Source: Pseudomonas nunensis | GTDB taxonomy: Bacteria > Pseudomonadota > Gammaproteobacteria > Pseudomonadales > Pseudomonadaceae | Direction of reading: 5' to 3' | DNA length: 64,000 nucleotides | Assembly: GCF_024296925.1 (NCBI RefSeq) | Contig: NZ_CP101125.1 | Span: 3,350,501 to 3,414,500 of the forward strand | Shown here: one piece after another, positions 52,616 through 61,597 of the stretch | Layout: each line of letters starts with the position of its first letter | Numbering within the stretch: position 1 is the stretch's first letter | Notes under the pieces: generated by a model | Told to the model about the DNA's origin: nothing | The model's database searches: none | The model's input: only the letters and a program-made list of their open reading frames with translations | Made by a program: the position numbers and the translations under genes

Positions 52616-53920
52616 TCAAGCCAGACCCCGTTCCCGATAATCGATCAGGCTGGAGAAAATCGCCAGCAGCAGGGCCATGACCACAAAGAAGATCAGCACC
52701 AGGAAGTACGAGCCAGTGAACTGCACGATCAAGCCGATCAGGATCGGCACGATCACCCCGGCCATGTTGCCGCAGAAGTTCATGGTGCCGGCCAGCACGC
52801 CGGTTTTCGAGGTGCCGCCGAGGATCGACGGAATGCACCAGTACATGCCGCACCAACGAATGAAAAACATCGCCACGCAGAGCAGACCAATCGCTTTGCT
52901 CGCCTCGTTCGCGTAGGCCACCGCCAACATGCACAGCGCCGCCACCAGTGCTGAGCCGCTGAACATGCTGCGCATTACCAGGTTGGGCGAGGCGCCGCTG
53001 GATTTCCATTTGTCGCCGAGGTAACCGCCGACCAGTTCACCGACGAAGCCGCACATGAAGATCAAAAACGTCGCGCCGCCCATGCTCGAAATATTCAAGC
53101 CGTGGGTCTGGTGCAAGTAGCTGGGCATCCAGGTCAGCAAGCCGTAGAACACGCTGAGGATGCAGCAGTAACCGGCGAACATCGCCAACACCGAGCGGTC
53201 CTTGAGCAGTTCCTTGAGAGGGATGCTGGTGACTGCGCCGGGTTGGCTGGTCTGGCGATTGCCTTCAGTGATGTGCGCCAGTTCCGCAGCGTTGACGCCG
53301 GGGTGTTCGCTGGGGTGGTTGCGGATGTATTTCCAGGCCAGCACACCGGCGAGCATGGTGCCGACCCCGGCGATCACGAACGCGATGCGCCACGAGTCGA
53401 ACCAGCCGATCAGGCCCGCGATGATGATCGCGCCAAACGCACTGCCCAACGGCGCGCCGCCGTCCACCAGCACCGCACCGCGCCCGCGTTCGTTGGGGGT
53501 CAGCCAGGCGCCGTTGAGTTTGGCGCCGGCGGGCATGATCGGCGATTCGGCAATGCCCAAACCCATGCGGGTGATGAGCAGGAGGATCCAGTTGTGCGCC
53601 CCTGCGGCCAAGGCCTGGAATGCGCCCCAGGCGACGGTGGCAATGACAATCACACGGCGAGTCTGGAAGCGATCCAGCAGCATCCCGCCGGGTATCTGCA
53701 TCAACGCGTAGGACCAGAAAAACGCGCTGAGCATCAAGCCTTCCAGCGCGGGCGGGATCTGGAATTCACTGGAAATCAGCGGCAACGCCACCGACAGCGA
53801 GGCGCGGTCGATGTAGTTGATTGCAGTAAGCAGCAACATGATCAGGAAGATGCGCCAGCGCACGCTGGTGGGACGCTCGGCGGCGGACAGGGACAGTGTT
53901 TCGGCACTCGGGTTGTTCAT
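52616..53920 (-). CDS. MFS transporter, anion:cation symporter (hexuronate/tartrate-like) family
   Basis: A 434-residue, 12-helix carrier. The motif [19 protein letters not shown] in helix 1 and [19 protein letters not shown] in helices 4-5 place it in the ACS family, which imports organic anions such as glucarate, galactonate, tartrate or phthalate with H+ or Na+. It is followed directly by the FAD hydroxyacid oxidase gene. Substrate inferred only as an organic acid. Confidence 0.87.
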   Translation of the reverse strand: MNNPSAETLSLSAAERPTSVRWRIFLIMLLLTAINYIDRASLSVALPLISSEFQIPPALEGLMLSAFFWSYALMQIPGGMLLDRFQTRRVIVIATVAWGAFQALAAGAHNWILLLITRMGLGIAESPIMPAGAKLNGAWLTPNERGRGAVLVDGGAPLGSAFGAIIIAGLIGWFDSWRIAFVIAGVGTMLAGVLAWKYIRNHPSEHPGVNAAELAHITEGNRQTSQPGAVTSIPLKELLKDRSVLAMFAGYCCILSVFYGLLTWMPSYLHQTHGLNISSMGGATFLIFMCGFVGELVGGYLGDKWKSSGASPNLVMRSMFSGSALVAALCMLAVAYANEASKAIGLLCVAMFFIRWCGMYWCIPSILGGTSKTGVLAGTMNFCGNMAGVIVPILIGLIVQFTGSYFLVLIFFVVMALLLAIFSSLIDYRERGLA

Positions 53921-53984
53921 GAGGGGCGCTCTTTATTGTTGTGGATGCAAGCGGCCCAATGCCCATCAGTCACGACGCTAAACC

Positions 53985-54075
53985 TGTAGGAGCGAGGCTT
54001 GCCCGCGAAGGCGGTGTGTCAATAACGATAATGTTGGCTGACACGCCGCCTTCGCGGGCAAGCCTCGCCCCTACA
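53985..54075. repeat. REPIN, GTAGGAGCGAGGCTTGCCCGCGAA variant
   Basis: TGTAGGAGCGAGGCTTGCCC and a near-complement ending CTCGCCCCTACA enclose a spacer between the MFS start and the SDR stop. Confidence 0.88.
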
Positions 54076-54194
54076 GGGGTTTGCGTCATGGCTGGCTGGC
54101 GTTAGGCAAGCAGCCCCACTCTAATCACGCGCCCGACGAGTGAATAATGATGGGATCTGATTGGGGGATTACCAAACGTCATCCCCCGCAAAGA

Positions 54195-54977
54195 TCAGAA
54201 CGTGCCGGGAAAGCTGCCGCCGTCCAGCAACAGGTTTTGCCCGGTGAGGAAACCGGACTGGGCGCCGCAGATGAACGCGCAATAGGCGCCAAACTCATCG
54301 GGCTGGCCGAAGCGTTGGGCCGGCACATGTTTGCGCCGTTGTTCACTGATGTTCTCGACGCTGGTGCCGTTGGCGTCGGCCGCAGCGCTCAGGGTCTTAT
54401 GCAAGCGCTCGGTTTCGAACGGGCCCGGCAGCAGGTTATTGATCGTCACGTTGTTTCCGGCCAGCCGCGACTGACGCGCAAGCCCGGCAATAAAACCGGT
54501 AAGGCCACTGCGGGCGCCGTTGGACAAACCCAGCACATCGATCGGCGCCTTCACCGCGCCGGAGGTGATGTTGACGATGCGCCCGAACCCACGCTCGGCC
54601 ATGCCATCGACGCACGCCTTGATCAGCTCGATGGGCGTGAGCATGTTGGCGTCCAGCGCCTTCAGCCAGTCTTCGCGCTGCCAGTCGCGGAAGTCACCGG
54701 GTGGCGGGCCGCCGGCGTTGTTGACCAGAATGTCCACCTGCGGACACGCCGCCAGCACCTGCTCGCGCACTACCGGTTCGCTGATGTCCCCGGCCACGGT
54801 GCGCACTTCGACGCCAAGGCTGCGCAATTCTGTAGCGGCGGCCAGCAAGGTTTCTTCGCCGCGCGCATTGATCACCAGGTTGACGCCCTCCTTCGCCAAG
54901 GCCCGCGCGCAGGCCAGACCCAAGCCTTTGCTGGCGGCGCAGACGATGGCCCAGCGGCCCGAAATTCCCAAATCCAT
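54195..54977 (-). CDS. SDR-fold oxidoreductase lacking the canonical Tyr-Lys pair
   Basis: A 260-residue SDR with normal cofactor motifs (CAASKGLGLACARALAKEG at about 13-31; ILVNNAGGPPPG) and a family C-terminus (TGQNLLLDGG). In the active site, where YxxxK is expected after the catalytic Ser (NITSGAVKAP), the sequence is LSNGARSGLTGF, so Tyr is replaced by Asn and Lys by Arg. A known SDR side branch shows this pattern; its chemistry is unclear. It is divergent from the Fe-type alcohol dehydrogenase with palindromes in between. Confidence 0.85.
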   Translation of the reverse strand: MDLGISGRWAIVCAASKGLGLACARALAKEGVNLVINARGEETLLAAATELRSLGVEVRTVAGDISEPVVREQVLAACPQVDILVNNAGGPPPGDFRDWQREDWLKALDANMLTPIELIKACVDGMAERGFGRIVNITSGAVKAPIDVLGLSNGARSGLTGFIAGLARQSRLAGNNVTINNLLPGPFETERLHKTLSAAADANGTSVENISEQRRKHVPAQRFGQPDEFGAYCAFICGAQSGFLTGQNLLLDGGSFPGTF

Positions 54978-55046
54978 GACGATGCTCCTGACAGTTGAAA
55001 AACCTTACGTTACCACTGCTGCCCGATACCTCAGGGGATGACAAAG

Positions 55047-55117
55047 GGTGATCACCGGATCAGACCTTTTCATTATCAGCCGCCCGCCCCGCTTATTACT
55101 GTCTCCCGACCAATAAG
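55047..55117. promoter_or_regulatory. Palindromes in the SDR/Fe-ADH divergent region
   Basis: GGTGATCACC (55047-55056) and CTTATT-N14-AATAAG (55092-55117) lie between the divergent SDR and alcohol dehydrogenase starts. Either could be the operator for the LysR protein encoded at 57755-58684, but this is inference. Confidence 0.4.
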
Positions 55118-55132
55118 AAACCGGAGACACCC

Positions 55133-56299
55133 ATGAACCCGTTCCAGTTTTATTTCCCCACAACTTTGAAGAGCGGCAACGGCCTGGTGCGTCAGGCCGG
55201 TGCATTGCTCAAGCCGCATGTTCGAAAAAAACTGCTGGTGGTCACCGATCAGGGGCTGATCGCGTCCGGGGTGATGGAAAGCTTTTTCGCCTCGCTGGCT
55301 GAAAGCGAAATCAGCTACGAAGTGTTCGCCGGCGTCGAACCGAATCCCACCACCGACGTGCTGGAACGCGCCGTAGCCTTCCTGAAAAGCCACGAGTGCG
55401 ATGCAGTGATCGGCGTCGGTGGCGGCAGCAGCATCGACACCGCCAAGGGCGTGGCGGCCATGGCCACCAACCCCGGCAACATCCTCGACTACGAAGGCTA
55501 CGACAAACTGCTGCACCCGCCGCTGCCGATTTTCGCGATCCCGACCACCTCCGGCACCGGCAGCGAATGCACCGCATCCACCGTGTTCACCAACACCAAG
55601 ACCCTGTTCAAGACCGTGATCATCAGCCCGGCGCTGTTTCCGAAACTGGCGATCCTCGACTCTGAGCTGACCCTCAAGTTGCCGCCGTCGATCACCGCCG
55701 CCACCGGCATGGACGCCCTGACCCACGCCATCGAATCCTATGTGTCGAAGCAGGCCAACCCGGTCAGCCAGGCCCTGGCTCTGCAAGCGATCAAGATGAT
55801 CTGCACGCACCTGCCCAAAGCGTTTTTCACCGGCTCCGACCTGCATGCCCGTGAACAGATGCTGCTTGGTTCATTCCTCGCCGGCGTCGCGTTCGCCCAG
55901 TCGAAACTCGGCAACGTGCATGCGATCTCCCACACCTTCGGCGGCGTGTTCAACATCCCCCACGGCATCGCCAACGCGACGCTGCTGCCCTACGTCATCG
56001 AATACAACCTGGCGGCCTGCCCGGAGCTGTTTCGCGAGATCGCCATTGCCATGGGCGAAGACGTCGACGGCCTGAGTCCGGCCAACGCCGGCCGCAAAGT
56101 GGTCGAGCACGTGATGGCGCTGAACCAGGCCATCGGCATCCCCGCCAACATCAAGGACCTGGGCGTGGACCTCGACTACATGCCGCAGATGGTCAGCGAC
56201 TCCATGCGCAGCGGCAACGTGCTGGTCAACCCGCGCCTGACCACCGCCGCCGATATCGAACGGATCATCAACAACGCCTACCACGGCACTCATTCCTGA
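55133..56299 (+). CDS. Iron-containing alcohol dehydrogenase
   Basis: A 388-residue group III alcohol dehydrogenase. NAD site GVGGGSSIDTAKGVAAM (about 98-114) and PTTSGTGSEC are present. Metal ligands are Asp and His in GMDALTHAIESYVS, and two His in HAISHTFGGVFNIPHG. The ATG follows GGAGACACCC. It is the first gene of a unit with NIPSNAP and cyclase genes. It probably oxidises an alcohol or lactol intermediate of an unknown pathway. Confidence 0.9.
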   Translation: MNPFQFYFPTTLKSGNGLVRQAGALLKPHVRKKLLVVTDQGLIASGVMESFFASLAESEISYEVFAGVEPNPTTDVLERAVAFLKSHECDAVIGVGGGSSIDTAKGVAAMATNPGNILDYEGYDKLLHPPLPIFAIPTTSGTGSECTASTVFTNTKTLFKTVIISPALFPKLAILDSELTLKLPPSITAATGMDALTHAIESYVSKQANPVSQALALQAIKMICTHLPKAFFTGSDLHAREQMLLGSFLAGVAFAQSKLGNVHAISHTFGGVFNIPHGIANATLLPYVIEYNLAACPELFREIAIAMGEDVDGLSPANAGRKVVEHVMALNQAIGIPANIKDLGVDLDYMPQMVSDSMRSGNVLVNPRLTTAADIERIINNAYHGTHS

Positions 56300-56312
56300 A
56301 GAGACCAACCCC

Positions 56313-56627
56313 ATGTTTTACGAAATGCGCACCTACACGATCCAGATCGGAAAAATGCAGACCTACCTCAAGCACTTCGAGGAAAACGGCCTGCCGGTGA
56401 TCTCCCGCTACGCCAAGTTGGTGGGCTGGTGGTACACGGAAATCGGCGAGTTGAACCAGGTAATTCATATCTGGGCCTACGAAAGCCTGGATGAGCGAAT
56501 CAAGAAACGTGCGGCGCTGTACCAGGACGCGGATTGGCTGGAAGGGTTTGTGCCGATTGCGTTTCCGATGCTGGAAAAAATGGAATCAAAACTGCTGATC
56601 GCGGCGGATTTCTCACCGATCAAATAA
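56313..56627 (+). CDS. NIPSNAP family protein
   Basis: A 104-residue ferredoxin-like small protein with the family start MFYEMRTYTIQIGKMQTYLKHF and the core HIWAYESLDERIKKRAALYQD. Bacterial members usually accompany catabolic genes and resemble dimeric alpha-beta-barrel enzymes; none is well characterised. It starts 13 bases after the alcohol dehydrogenase stop and is followed by a REPIN and a cyclase gene. Confidence 0.87.
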   Translation: MFYEMRTYTIQIGKMQTYLKHFEENGLPVISRYAKLVGWWYTEIGELNQVIHIWAYESLDERIKKRAALYQDADWLEGFVPIAFPMLEKMESKLLIAADFSPIK

Positions 56628-56651
56628 TCCCTGACCAACCACAACTCCCCC

Positions 56652-56740
56652 TGTGGGAGCGGGCTTGCTCGCGAAGGCGGAGTGTCAGTCGCCATAGATG
56701 TGCCTGATACACCGCTTTCGCGAGCAAGCCCGCTCCCACA
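56652..56740. repeat. REPIN inside the Fe-ADH/NIPSNAP/cyclase unit
   Basis: TGTGGGAGCGGGCTTGCTCG and its complement enclose a spacer. It separates NIPSNAP from the cyclase gene and may weaken read-through or stabilise the upstream mRNA. Confidence 0.9.
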
Positions 56741-56778
56741 GGGGACAGTGGTAACCCGTCAAATCCAAGGACAACCTC

Positions 56779-57762
56779 ATGTGCGACCACAACACCAATA
56801 ACACCGCCGCCGACCGTTCTCCCGACATCAAAAAACTCCTCGAAGGCCTGCCCACCAATTGGGGCAAATGGGGCCCGAACGATGAAGTCGGCGCCCTGAA
56901 TTACCTGCAAAGCGCCGAGATCCTGCGCGGCATCGCTTCGGTGCGCCAGGGCAAGACCTTCACCCTGCAAGTGCAGATCGGCCATCCCAAAGGCGAACCG
57001 CTGTGGCCCGGCCGCCGCCCGTCGATGCGGGTCAATGTGCTGGACAAGGGGCATTTCCTCGCTGGCAAAACCCACTTCGACGGCCATGTGGAATACGCCG
57101 ACGATGTGATTTTCATGCACCTGCAAGGCTCGACCCAGTACGACGCGCTGGGCCATGTGTGGCACGACAACAAATTGTGGAACGGCTACGACGCCATGAG
57201 CACCATCGGCAGCATGGAGAAGGCCAGCATTTTGCCGATTGCCGAGCGTGGAATTGTCGGGCGCGCGGTATTGATCGACATGGCCCGTCATCGCGGCAAA
57301 GCGGTGCTGGACAAGGGCGAAACCTTTAACCATCTGGACTTGCTGGCAGCGGCGAAAGCCCAGGGCATCGAGATCGAGAAACGCGACATCCTGATCATCC
57401 GTACCGGCTGGATCGGCTCGTTCTATGACCGCGAACCGGAAGAGTTCTACAAGGACTTCGCCGAGCCGGGCCTGACCTTCAGCCGTGAACTGGTGGAATG
57501 GTTTCACCAGATGGAAATCCCCAACCTGGTCACCGACACCATGGCCAACGAAGTGGCGGTCGACCCCACCACCGGCGTGCTGATCCCGTTGCACAACGCC
57601 TTGATGCGCAACCTCGGCGTGACCTTCACCGAAGTGGCGCTGCTCGATGAACTGGCCAGTGATTGCGCCGCCGACGGCCAGTGGAAGTTCCTCTACACCG
57701 CCGCGCCGCTGAAGATTGTCGGCGGCACCGGAGCACCGGTGAATCCGATCGTGATCAAGTAG
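56779..57762 (+). CDS. Cyclase-family metal-dependent hydrolase (kynurenine formamidase/isatin hydrolase fold)
   Basis: A 327-residue cytosolic protein, longer than kynurenine formamidase. The metal-binding region reads FMHLQGSTQYDALGHVWHD (about 114-132), the large-subfamily version of HxGTHxDxxxH. Other family traits are WGPNDEVGALNYL near the N-terminus and DILIIRTGWIGSFYD. It would open a cyclic amide, lactone or ester. A good AAGGA ribosome site precedes the ATG. The convergent LysR gene overlaps it by eight bases. Confidence 0.86.
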   Translation: MCDHNTNNTAADRSPDIKKLLEGLPTNWGKWGPNDEVGALNYLQSAEILRGIASVRQGKTFTLQVQIGHPKGEPLWPGRRPSMRVNVLDKGHFLAGKTHFDGHVEYADDVIFMHLQGSTQYDALGHVWHDNKLWNGYDAMSTIGSMEKASILPIAERGIVGRAVLIDMARHRGKAVLDKGETFNHLDLLAAAKAQGIEIEKRDILIIRTGWIGSFYDREPEEFYKDFAEPGLTFSRELVEWFHQMEIPNLVTDTMANEVAVDPTTGVLIPLHNALMRNLGVTFTEVALLDELASDCAADGQWKFLYTAAPLKIVGGTGAPVNPIVIK

Positions 57763-58684
57763 TCAGGTCGTTCTGCAATTCGTTGATCAGCAGGGTCGCC
57801 GCCGGAGACAGATCGGCGCCGGCCCTGGTGATCACGCCGAAGGGTTCGTTCAGCGCACGTAACGCCACCGGTAGCTTCACCAGCAGATGGAATTGCTCGC
57901 AGTACTCGGCGACTTCCACGGGAATCACCGCCAGCAGCGTCGGGTCCTGTTGCACCAACAGAATGGTGGCGAGGATCGACGAGGTTTCCAGCGGATAACG
58001 CGGGATCTTCAGCCCTGCTTCGTTGAGCTCGCGTTCCAGGGCCTGGCGCATCGGCATGTCCTTGGGGTAGACGACCCAGCGGTAATCGCTCAATTGCGCG
58101 AGGTGCAACGCCTCTTCGCAGGCCAGCGGATGGTCTTTGCTGGCGACCACCGCCAGGGGTTCTTCGCTCAACTCGATGCAGTCATAAGCCTCGGTGCGCT
58201 GGCCAACGCTGGTGCGACAAATCGCCAGATCCAGCCGCCCTTGATCCAGCAATCCGAGCAACGTGGCGCTGGTGTTCTCCACCAGTTCCACCGAAAGATC
58301 AGGTTGCTTGAGGCGCAACGCGGTCAAGGCCCGGGTCAGCAACGGCACCGCGCCCATGATCACCCCCACCGACAATCGTCCGCCCTGCCCCTGCAGGATG
58401 CTGAGCATTTCCTCGTGCAAATGCTCGACATCACTGTGGATCAGCCGGGCGTAGCGAATCATGCAACGCCCCATTTCATTGGCCACCAGACCTTTGGGCT
58501 GGCGTTCGAACAGCGGCATACCGATCAGCGATTCGACTTCATGCAGGGCTTTCGTCGCGCCTGATTGGGAGATCGAAATCAGCTCGGCAGCCTTGTGCAA
58601 GGAGCCCCGATCATCCAGAGCGATCAGCAGGCGCAGTTGTTTGAGCCGCAGGCGTGAAGCGATGCTGGCAAGGGTAGGAACCAT
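57755..58684 (-). CDS. LysR-family transcriptional regulator
   Basis: A 309-residue LTTR: helix-turn-helix about 10-70 (AAELISISQSGATKALHEVESLIG) and effector domain about 100-300. The residue pattern (SGATKALHEVE, GRCMIRYARLI) resembles the GbpR/PcaQ-type branch that senses aromatic or sugar acids. It is convergent with the Fe-ADH/NIPSNAP/cyclase unit and next to a second cyclase gene, so it is a candidate regulator for them. Confidence 0.86.
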   Translation of the reverse strand: MVPTLASIASRLRLKQLRLLIALDDRGSLHKAAELISISQSGATKALHEVESLIGMPLFERQPKGLVANEMGRCMIRYARLIHSDVEHLHEEMLSILQGQGGRLSVGVIMGAVPLLTRALTALRLKQPDLSVELVENTSATLLGLLDQGRLDLAICRTSVGQRTEAYDCIELSEEPLAVVASKDHPLACEEALHLAQLSDYRWVVYPKDMPMRQALERELNEAGLKIPRYPLETSSILATILLVQQDPTLLAVIPVEVAEYCEQFHLLVKLPVALRALNEPFGVITRAGADLSPAATLLINELQNDLTT

Positions 58685-58736
58685 GTCCGTGTGTTCTCCA
58701 TTCCAGGAAAAAATGCTCAGGCAAAAAACAGCCCTT

Positions 58737-58930
58737 GTAGCAGCTGGCGAAGCCTGCGTTAGGCCCTGTAGCAGCTGGCGAAGCCTGCGTTCGGCTGCGA
58801 AGCAGTCGCGAAATCAGTCAACGCGGTGCTTCAGCAGGACCGCATACTCTGAATTTACGACTGCTTCGCAGCCGAACGCAGGCTTCGCCAGCTGCTACAA
58901 GGGCCGAATTCAGGTTTCGTCAGCTGCTAC
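58737..58930. repeat. REP-like element with duplicated arms, GTAGCAGCTGGCGAAGCCTG family
   Basis: Two left arms in tandem (58737 and 58767), a spacer, then right arms ending near 58898 and 58930. The same family fills 1905-2224. The 258-base gap holds nothing else but the LysR leader. Confidence 0.85.
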
Positions 58931-58942
58931 GGGTGGTGGGTA

Positions 58943-59881
58943 TCAGTGGATCGCTACCGGGTTGATGTTGACCTGGGTCGAGCCCTTGTACAGCGGCTGG
59001 CCGAGGACAAACATGAACTCCCAGGCCTTGTCTTTGACCAGCGCGCGGCTGTCGATCAGCTCCAGGTTGTAGATGCCGTTCTTGGCCAGCATGTACTGGT
59101 TGACCGGGAATTCCTGGCCGTCTTTGGCCGGGTAGATTTCCGACGCCCAGGTGTCACCACCGAAGGCGACGATCTGCTTGTCGACCAGCCATTTGGCCGC
59201 AGCCATGCCGATGCCCGGCTCAACCGCGAGGAACTTCTTGTTGTCCTTGCCCAGCAGCTCCAGCCAACCGGTGTTGAACAACACCACATCGCCTTTCTGG
59301 ATGGTGACGCCTTGCAGGTCCAGGGCTTTCTGGATGTCGGCGACGGTGAATTCGGTTTTCTCCGGCACAATTGGCGTGCCGTACACGGCGGTCATGTCCA
59401 GCACCACGCCACGGGTGACGATCGGCGGGACCTTCTCGATGCCGAGTTTCTTCACGCCTTCGACGGTGACGAAATCCGCCGCGCGATTGCCGTTGTAGTA
59501 GACGTAGTCGATGCCGATATGGCCGATGCCATTGAGCTGAGTGCCGACGCCGGTCCAGCCCACAACCAGTTCATCGTTGAAGGTGAATTTGTTCGGGCCC
59601 GTGGTCGTGCCACCCGCTTCGCCCGGCTGGACGTTGGTCAGGTTGAAACTGCGATGACGGAAGGCCGGGAGGGTTTTGTCGATCGGCACGGCCAGCGGAT
59701 AGGTCTTGCCGGTCTTGATCAGTTTGGCGGCGTTGAGCACCGAGTCGGCGTTGAGCAGATTAAGCGCGCCGATTTCATCGTTGGCACCGTATTTCGAGGG
59801 GTACCACTTTTCGGCATCCGCAGCTTGAGCGGCACTGAAGGTAAAGAGCAAGGTAAAAGGCAGTATCAAACGATTAAGCAT
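58943..59881 (-). CDS. Exported cyclase-family hydrolase
   Basis: A 312-residue protein with signal peptide 1-20 (MLNRLILPFTLLFTFSAAQA), so periplasmic. The ATG at 59881 follows AAGGACGCCCCC; the longer frame reads through a REPIN. The metal region reads GVGTQLNGIGHIGID (about 130-144), where many relatives have an Asp at the position of Asn (GTQLDGxGH), so metal binding or activity may differ. It is a diverged second copy of the cytosolic cyclase 2 kb away, perhaps acting on the same compound before uptake. Confidence 0.85.
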   Translation of the reverse strand: MLNRLILPFTLLFTFSAAQAADAEKWYPSKYGANDEIGALNLLNADSVLNAAKLIKTGKTYPLAVPIDKTLPAFRHRSFNLTNVQPGEAGGTTTGPNKFTFNDELVVGWTGVGTQLNGIGHIGIDYVYYNGNRAADFVTVEGVKKLGIEKVPPIVTRGVVLDMTAVYGTPIVPEKTEFTVADIQKALDLQGVTIQKGDVVLFNTGWLELLGKDNKKFLAVEPGIGMAAAKWLVDKQIVAFGGDTWASEIYPAKDGQEFPVNQYMLAKNGIYNLELIDSRALVKDKAWEFMFVLGQPLYKGSTQVNINPVAIH

Positions 59882-59986
59882 TGGGGGCGTCCTTATGGGG
59901 TTGCAGTGACCCCAAGGTACGCAGCCCGCCTGTGCGGAAACAGACAGGTATGGGCAATACATTTGTTCTGGAAAGGCACAGGTCCC

Positions 59987-60075
59987 GTAGGAGCGAGGCT
60001 TGCCCGCGAAAGCGTCGTACCAGCCGACATCAATGTGTCTGACACACCGCCTTCGCGAGCAAGCCCGCTCCCACA
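59987..60075. repeat. REPIN, hybrid of two variants
   Basis: A left arm GTAGGAGCGAGGCTTGCCCG and a right arm GCGAGCAAGCCCGCTCCCAC of a different variant enclose a spacer, in the gap before the exported cyclase gene. Confidence 0.87.
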
Positions 60076-60120
60076 GGGAACTGGGTCGGCTACAAATCTT
60101 GCAGACAATACCCAAATAAA

Positions 60121-60209
60121 TGTGGGAGCGGGCTTGCTCGCGAAAGCGCAGTGCCAGTCGACATCAACGTGTCTGACACAACGTCTTCGCGAGCAAGCCC
60201 GCTCCCACA
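60121..60209. repeat. REPIN, GTGGGAGCGGGCTTGCTCGCGAA family
   Basis: A complete pair 45 bases from the previous one. The 359-base region between the exported cyclase and the flavoprotein gene is otherwise empty. Confidence 0.9.
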
Positions 60210-60240
60210 GTGGTCGGTGTGAAATCCAAATGGCGCTACA

Positions 60241-61449
60241 TCAGCCGTAAACCATTTCCGGATTGCCAGCCTCCAGCGCCGCCGCACGATTAGCCGCCGG
60301 CGGATAAATCCACTGGGTGTTGATCATGCGTTTGCGCGCCTTGCCTTCGTCGTGGGTCAGCAGTACCTGGCGATCCCAGCCTTCGGTGTACACCGCGCCC
60401 CACTCGCCCAGGTCCAGGCAGGTGGCGTAGAACGGCTGGCGGTATTCCAGGGTCGGCACGCCCACCAGATCGGCGGCGACGTTATGCCCGGCAAAGCGGC
60501 CCATGAAGATCGCGTGCTGGCAGGACATCAGCGAGTAATGACCTTCGTCATCGGTCAGGGCCATGGCCACATCGCCCGCCGCGAACACGTGATCAGTGCC
60601 AACCACACGCAAGTCACCAGTAACTTCAACGCGGCCCTGGCGATCCAGTCGCGACGAGACTTGCGCAGTGAGACCGCTGGCGATCATGCCGCCGGTCCAG
60701 ATCACAGTCTTGGCTTCGATACGTTTGCCGGCAGCAGTCAGCACACCGTTTTCATCGATCGCCACCACCCCGGAGCCGAGCTGGAACTCAATGCCCATCG
60801 ACGCCAGCGCTTCAGTGATCATCGGCCGTGGTTTCGGGCCCAGGTCCGGGCCGATTTCTTCGTTGCGCTCGATCACGATGATCTTGAATCGGGCATCGGC
60901 GCCATGCAGGCTGCGCAGGCGTTCCGGCAATTCAGTGGCGACTTCCAGACCCGTGAAACCACCGCCGACGACCACGATGGTGTTGCGTGCCGGCGAATCC
61001 GGCAGGTCGCCCAACTCCGTCAAATGAAGATCCAGCTTTACCGCATCGGACAACTGGTCAACCGCGAAAGCGTTTTCCAGCAGGCCTGGCACTGGCGGGC
61101 GATTGAGTTTGCTGCCGCTGGTCAACACCAGCCGATCATAGGGCACGCTGATGTGTCGGCCATCGCTGGTCCGCGCATGCACCACCCGTTCGCTGGAGGT
61201 GTCGATGCGCTCGACTTCGGCTTCGATGAACTTGACCCCCGCCGCTTCCAGCAATGGCAACAGCGGCGAACTCATCTCGTGGGGAGCCTGTTCGTGCAGG
61301 CGCGGACGAATGACGATTTCCGGCTTGGGGGAAATCAGGGTAATTTCCACGTCGTCAGTCTTGCCGTTGAGGTCCAGCACGCGTGCCGCGCCCAAGGCGC
61401 TCCAGACACCGGCGAAACCGGCACCGACGATCAATATTTTGCGGGACAT
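60241..61449 (-). CDS. NDH-2-like NAD(P)/FAD-dependent oxidoreductase
   Basis: A 402-residue flavoprotein: FAD motif ILIVGAGFAGVWSALGAARV (about 4-23), NAD motif TIVVVGGGFTGLEVATELPER (about 160-180) and FAD contact VFAAGDVAMA near 290. The ATG at 61449 follows AAGGTAGCC. It belongs to the type II NADH dehydrogenase-like group; the C-terminal membrane-binding helices are not obvious, so it may be a soluble reductase. Divergent from a GlxA-type regulator. Confidence 0.86.
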   Translation of the reverse strand: MSRKILIVGAGFAGVWSALGAARVLDLNGKTDDVEITLISPKPEIVIRPRLHEQAPHEMSSPLLPLLEAAGVKFIEAEVERIDTSSERVVHARTSDGRHISVPYDRLVLTSGSKLNRPPVPGLLENAFAVDQLSDAVKLDLHLTELGDLPDSPARNTIVVVGGGFTGLEVATELPERLRSLHGADARFKIIVIERNEEIGPDLGPKPRPMITEALASMGIEFQLGSGVVAIDENGVLTAAGKRIEAKTVIWTGGMIASGLTAQVSSRLDRQGRVEVTGDLRVVGTDHVFAAGDVAMALTDDEGHYSLMSCQHAIFMGRFAGHNVAADLVGVPTLEYRQPFYATCLDLGEWGAVYTEGWDRQVLLTHDEGKARKRMINTQWIYPPAANRAAALEAGNPEMVYG

Positions 61450-61597
61450 GATGGCTACCTTCGTTCTCGTGATGGAGGCAGACAATTCGCGACTGCCTGC
61501 CGGTTCGGGAATCGATGGTAGGGCTGGACGCTGGTCCCCGAAATGACATAAAACCCTGAAATCCTGCCGTTTTTACCCGGCGTTGTGGAAGCTGCCC

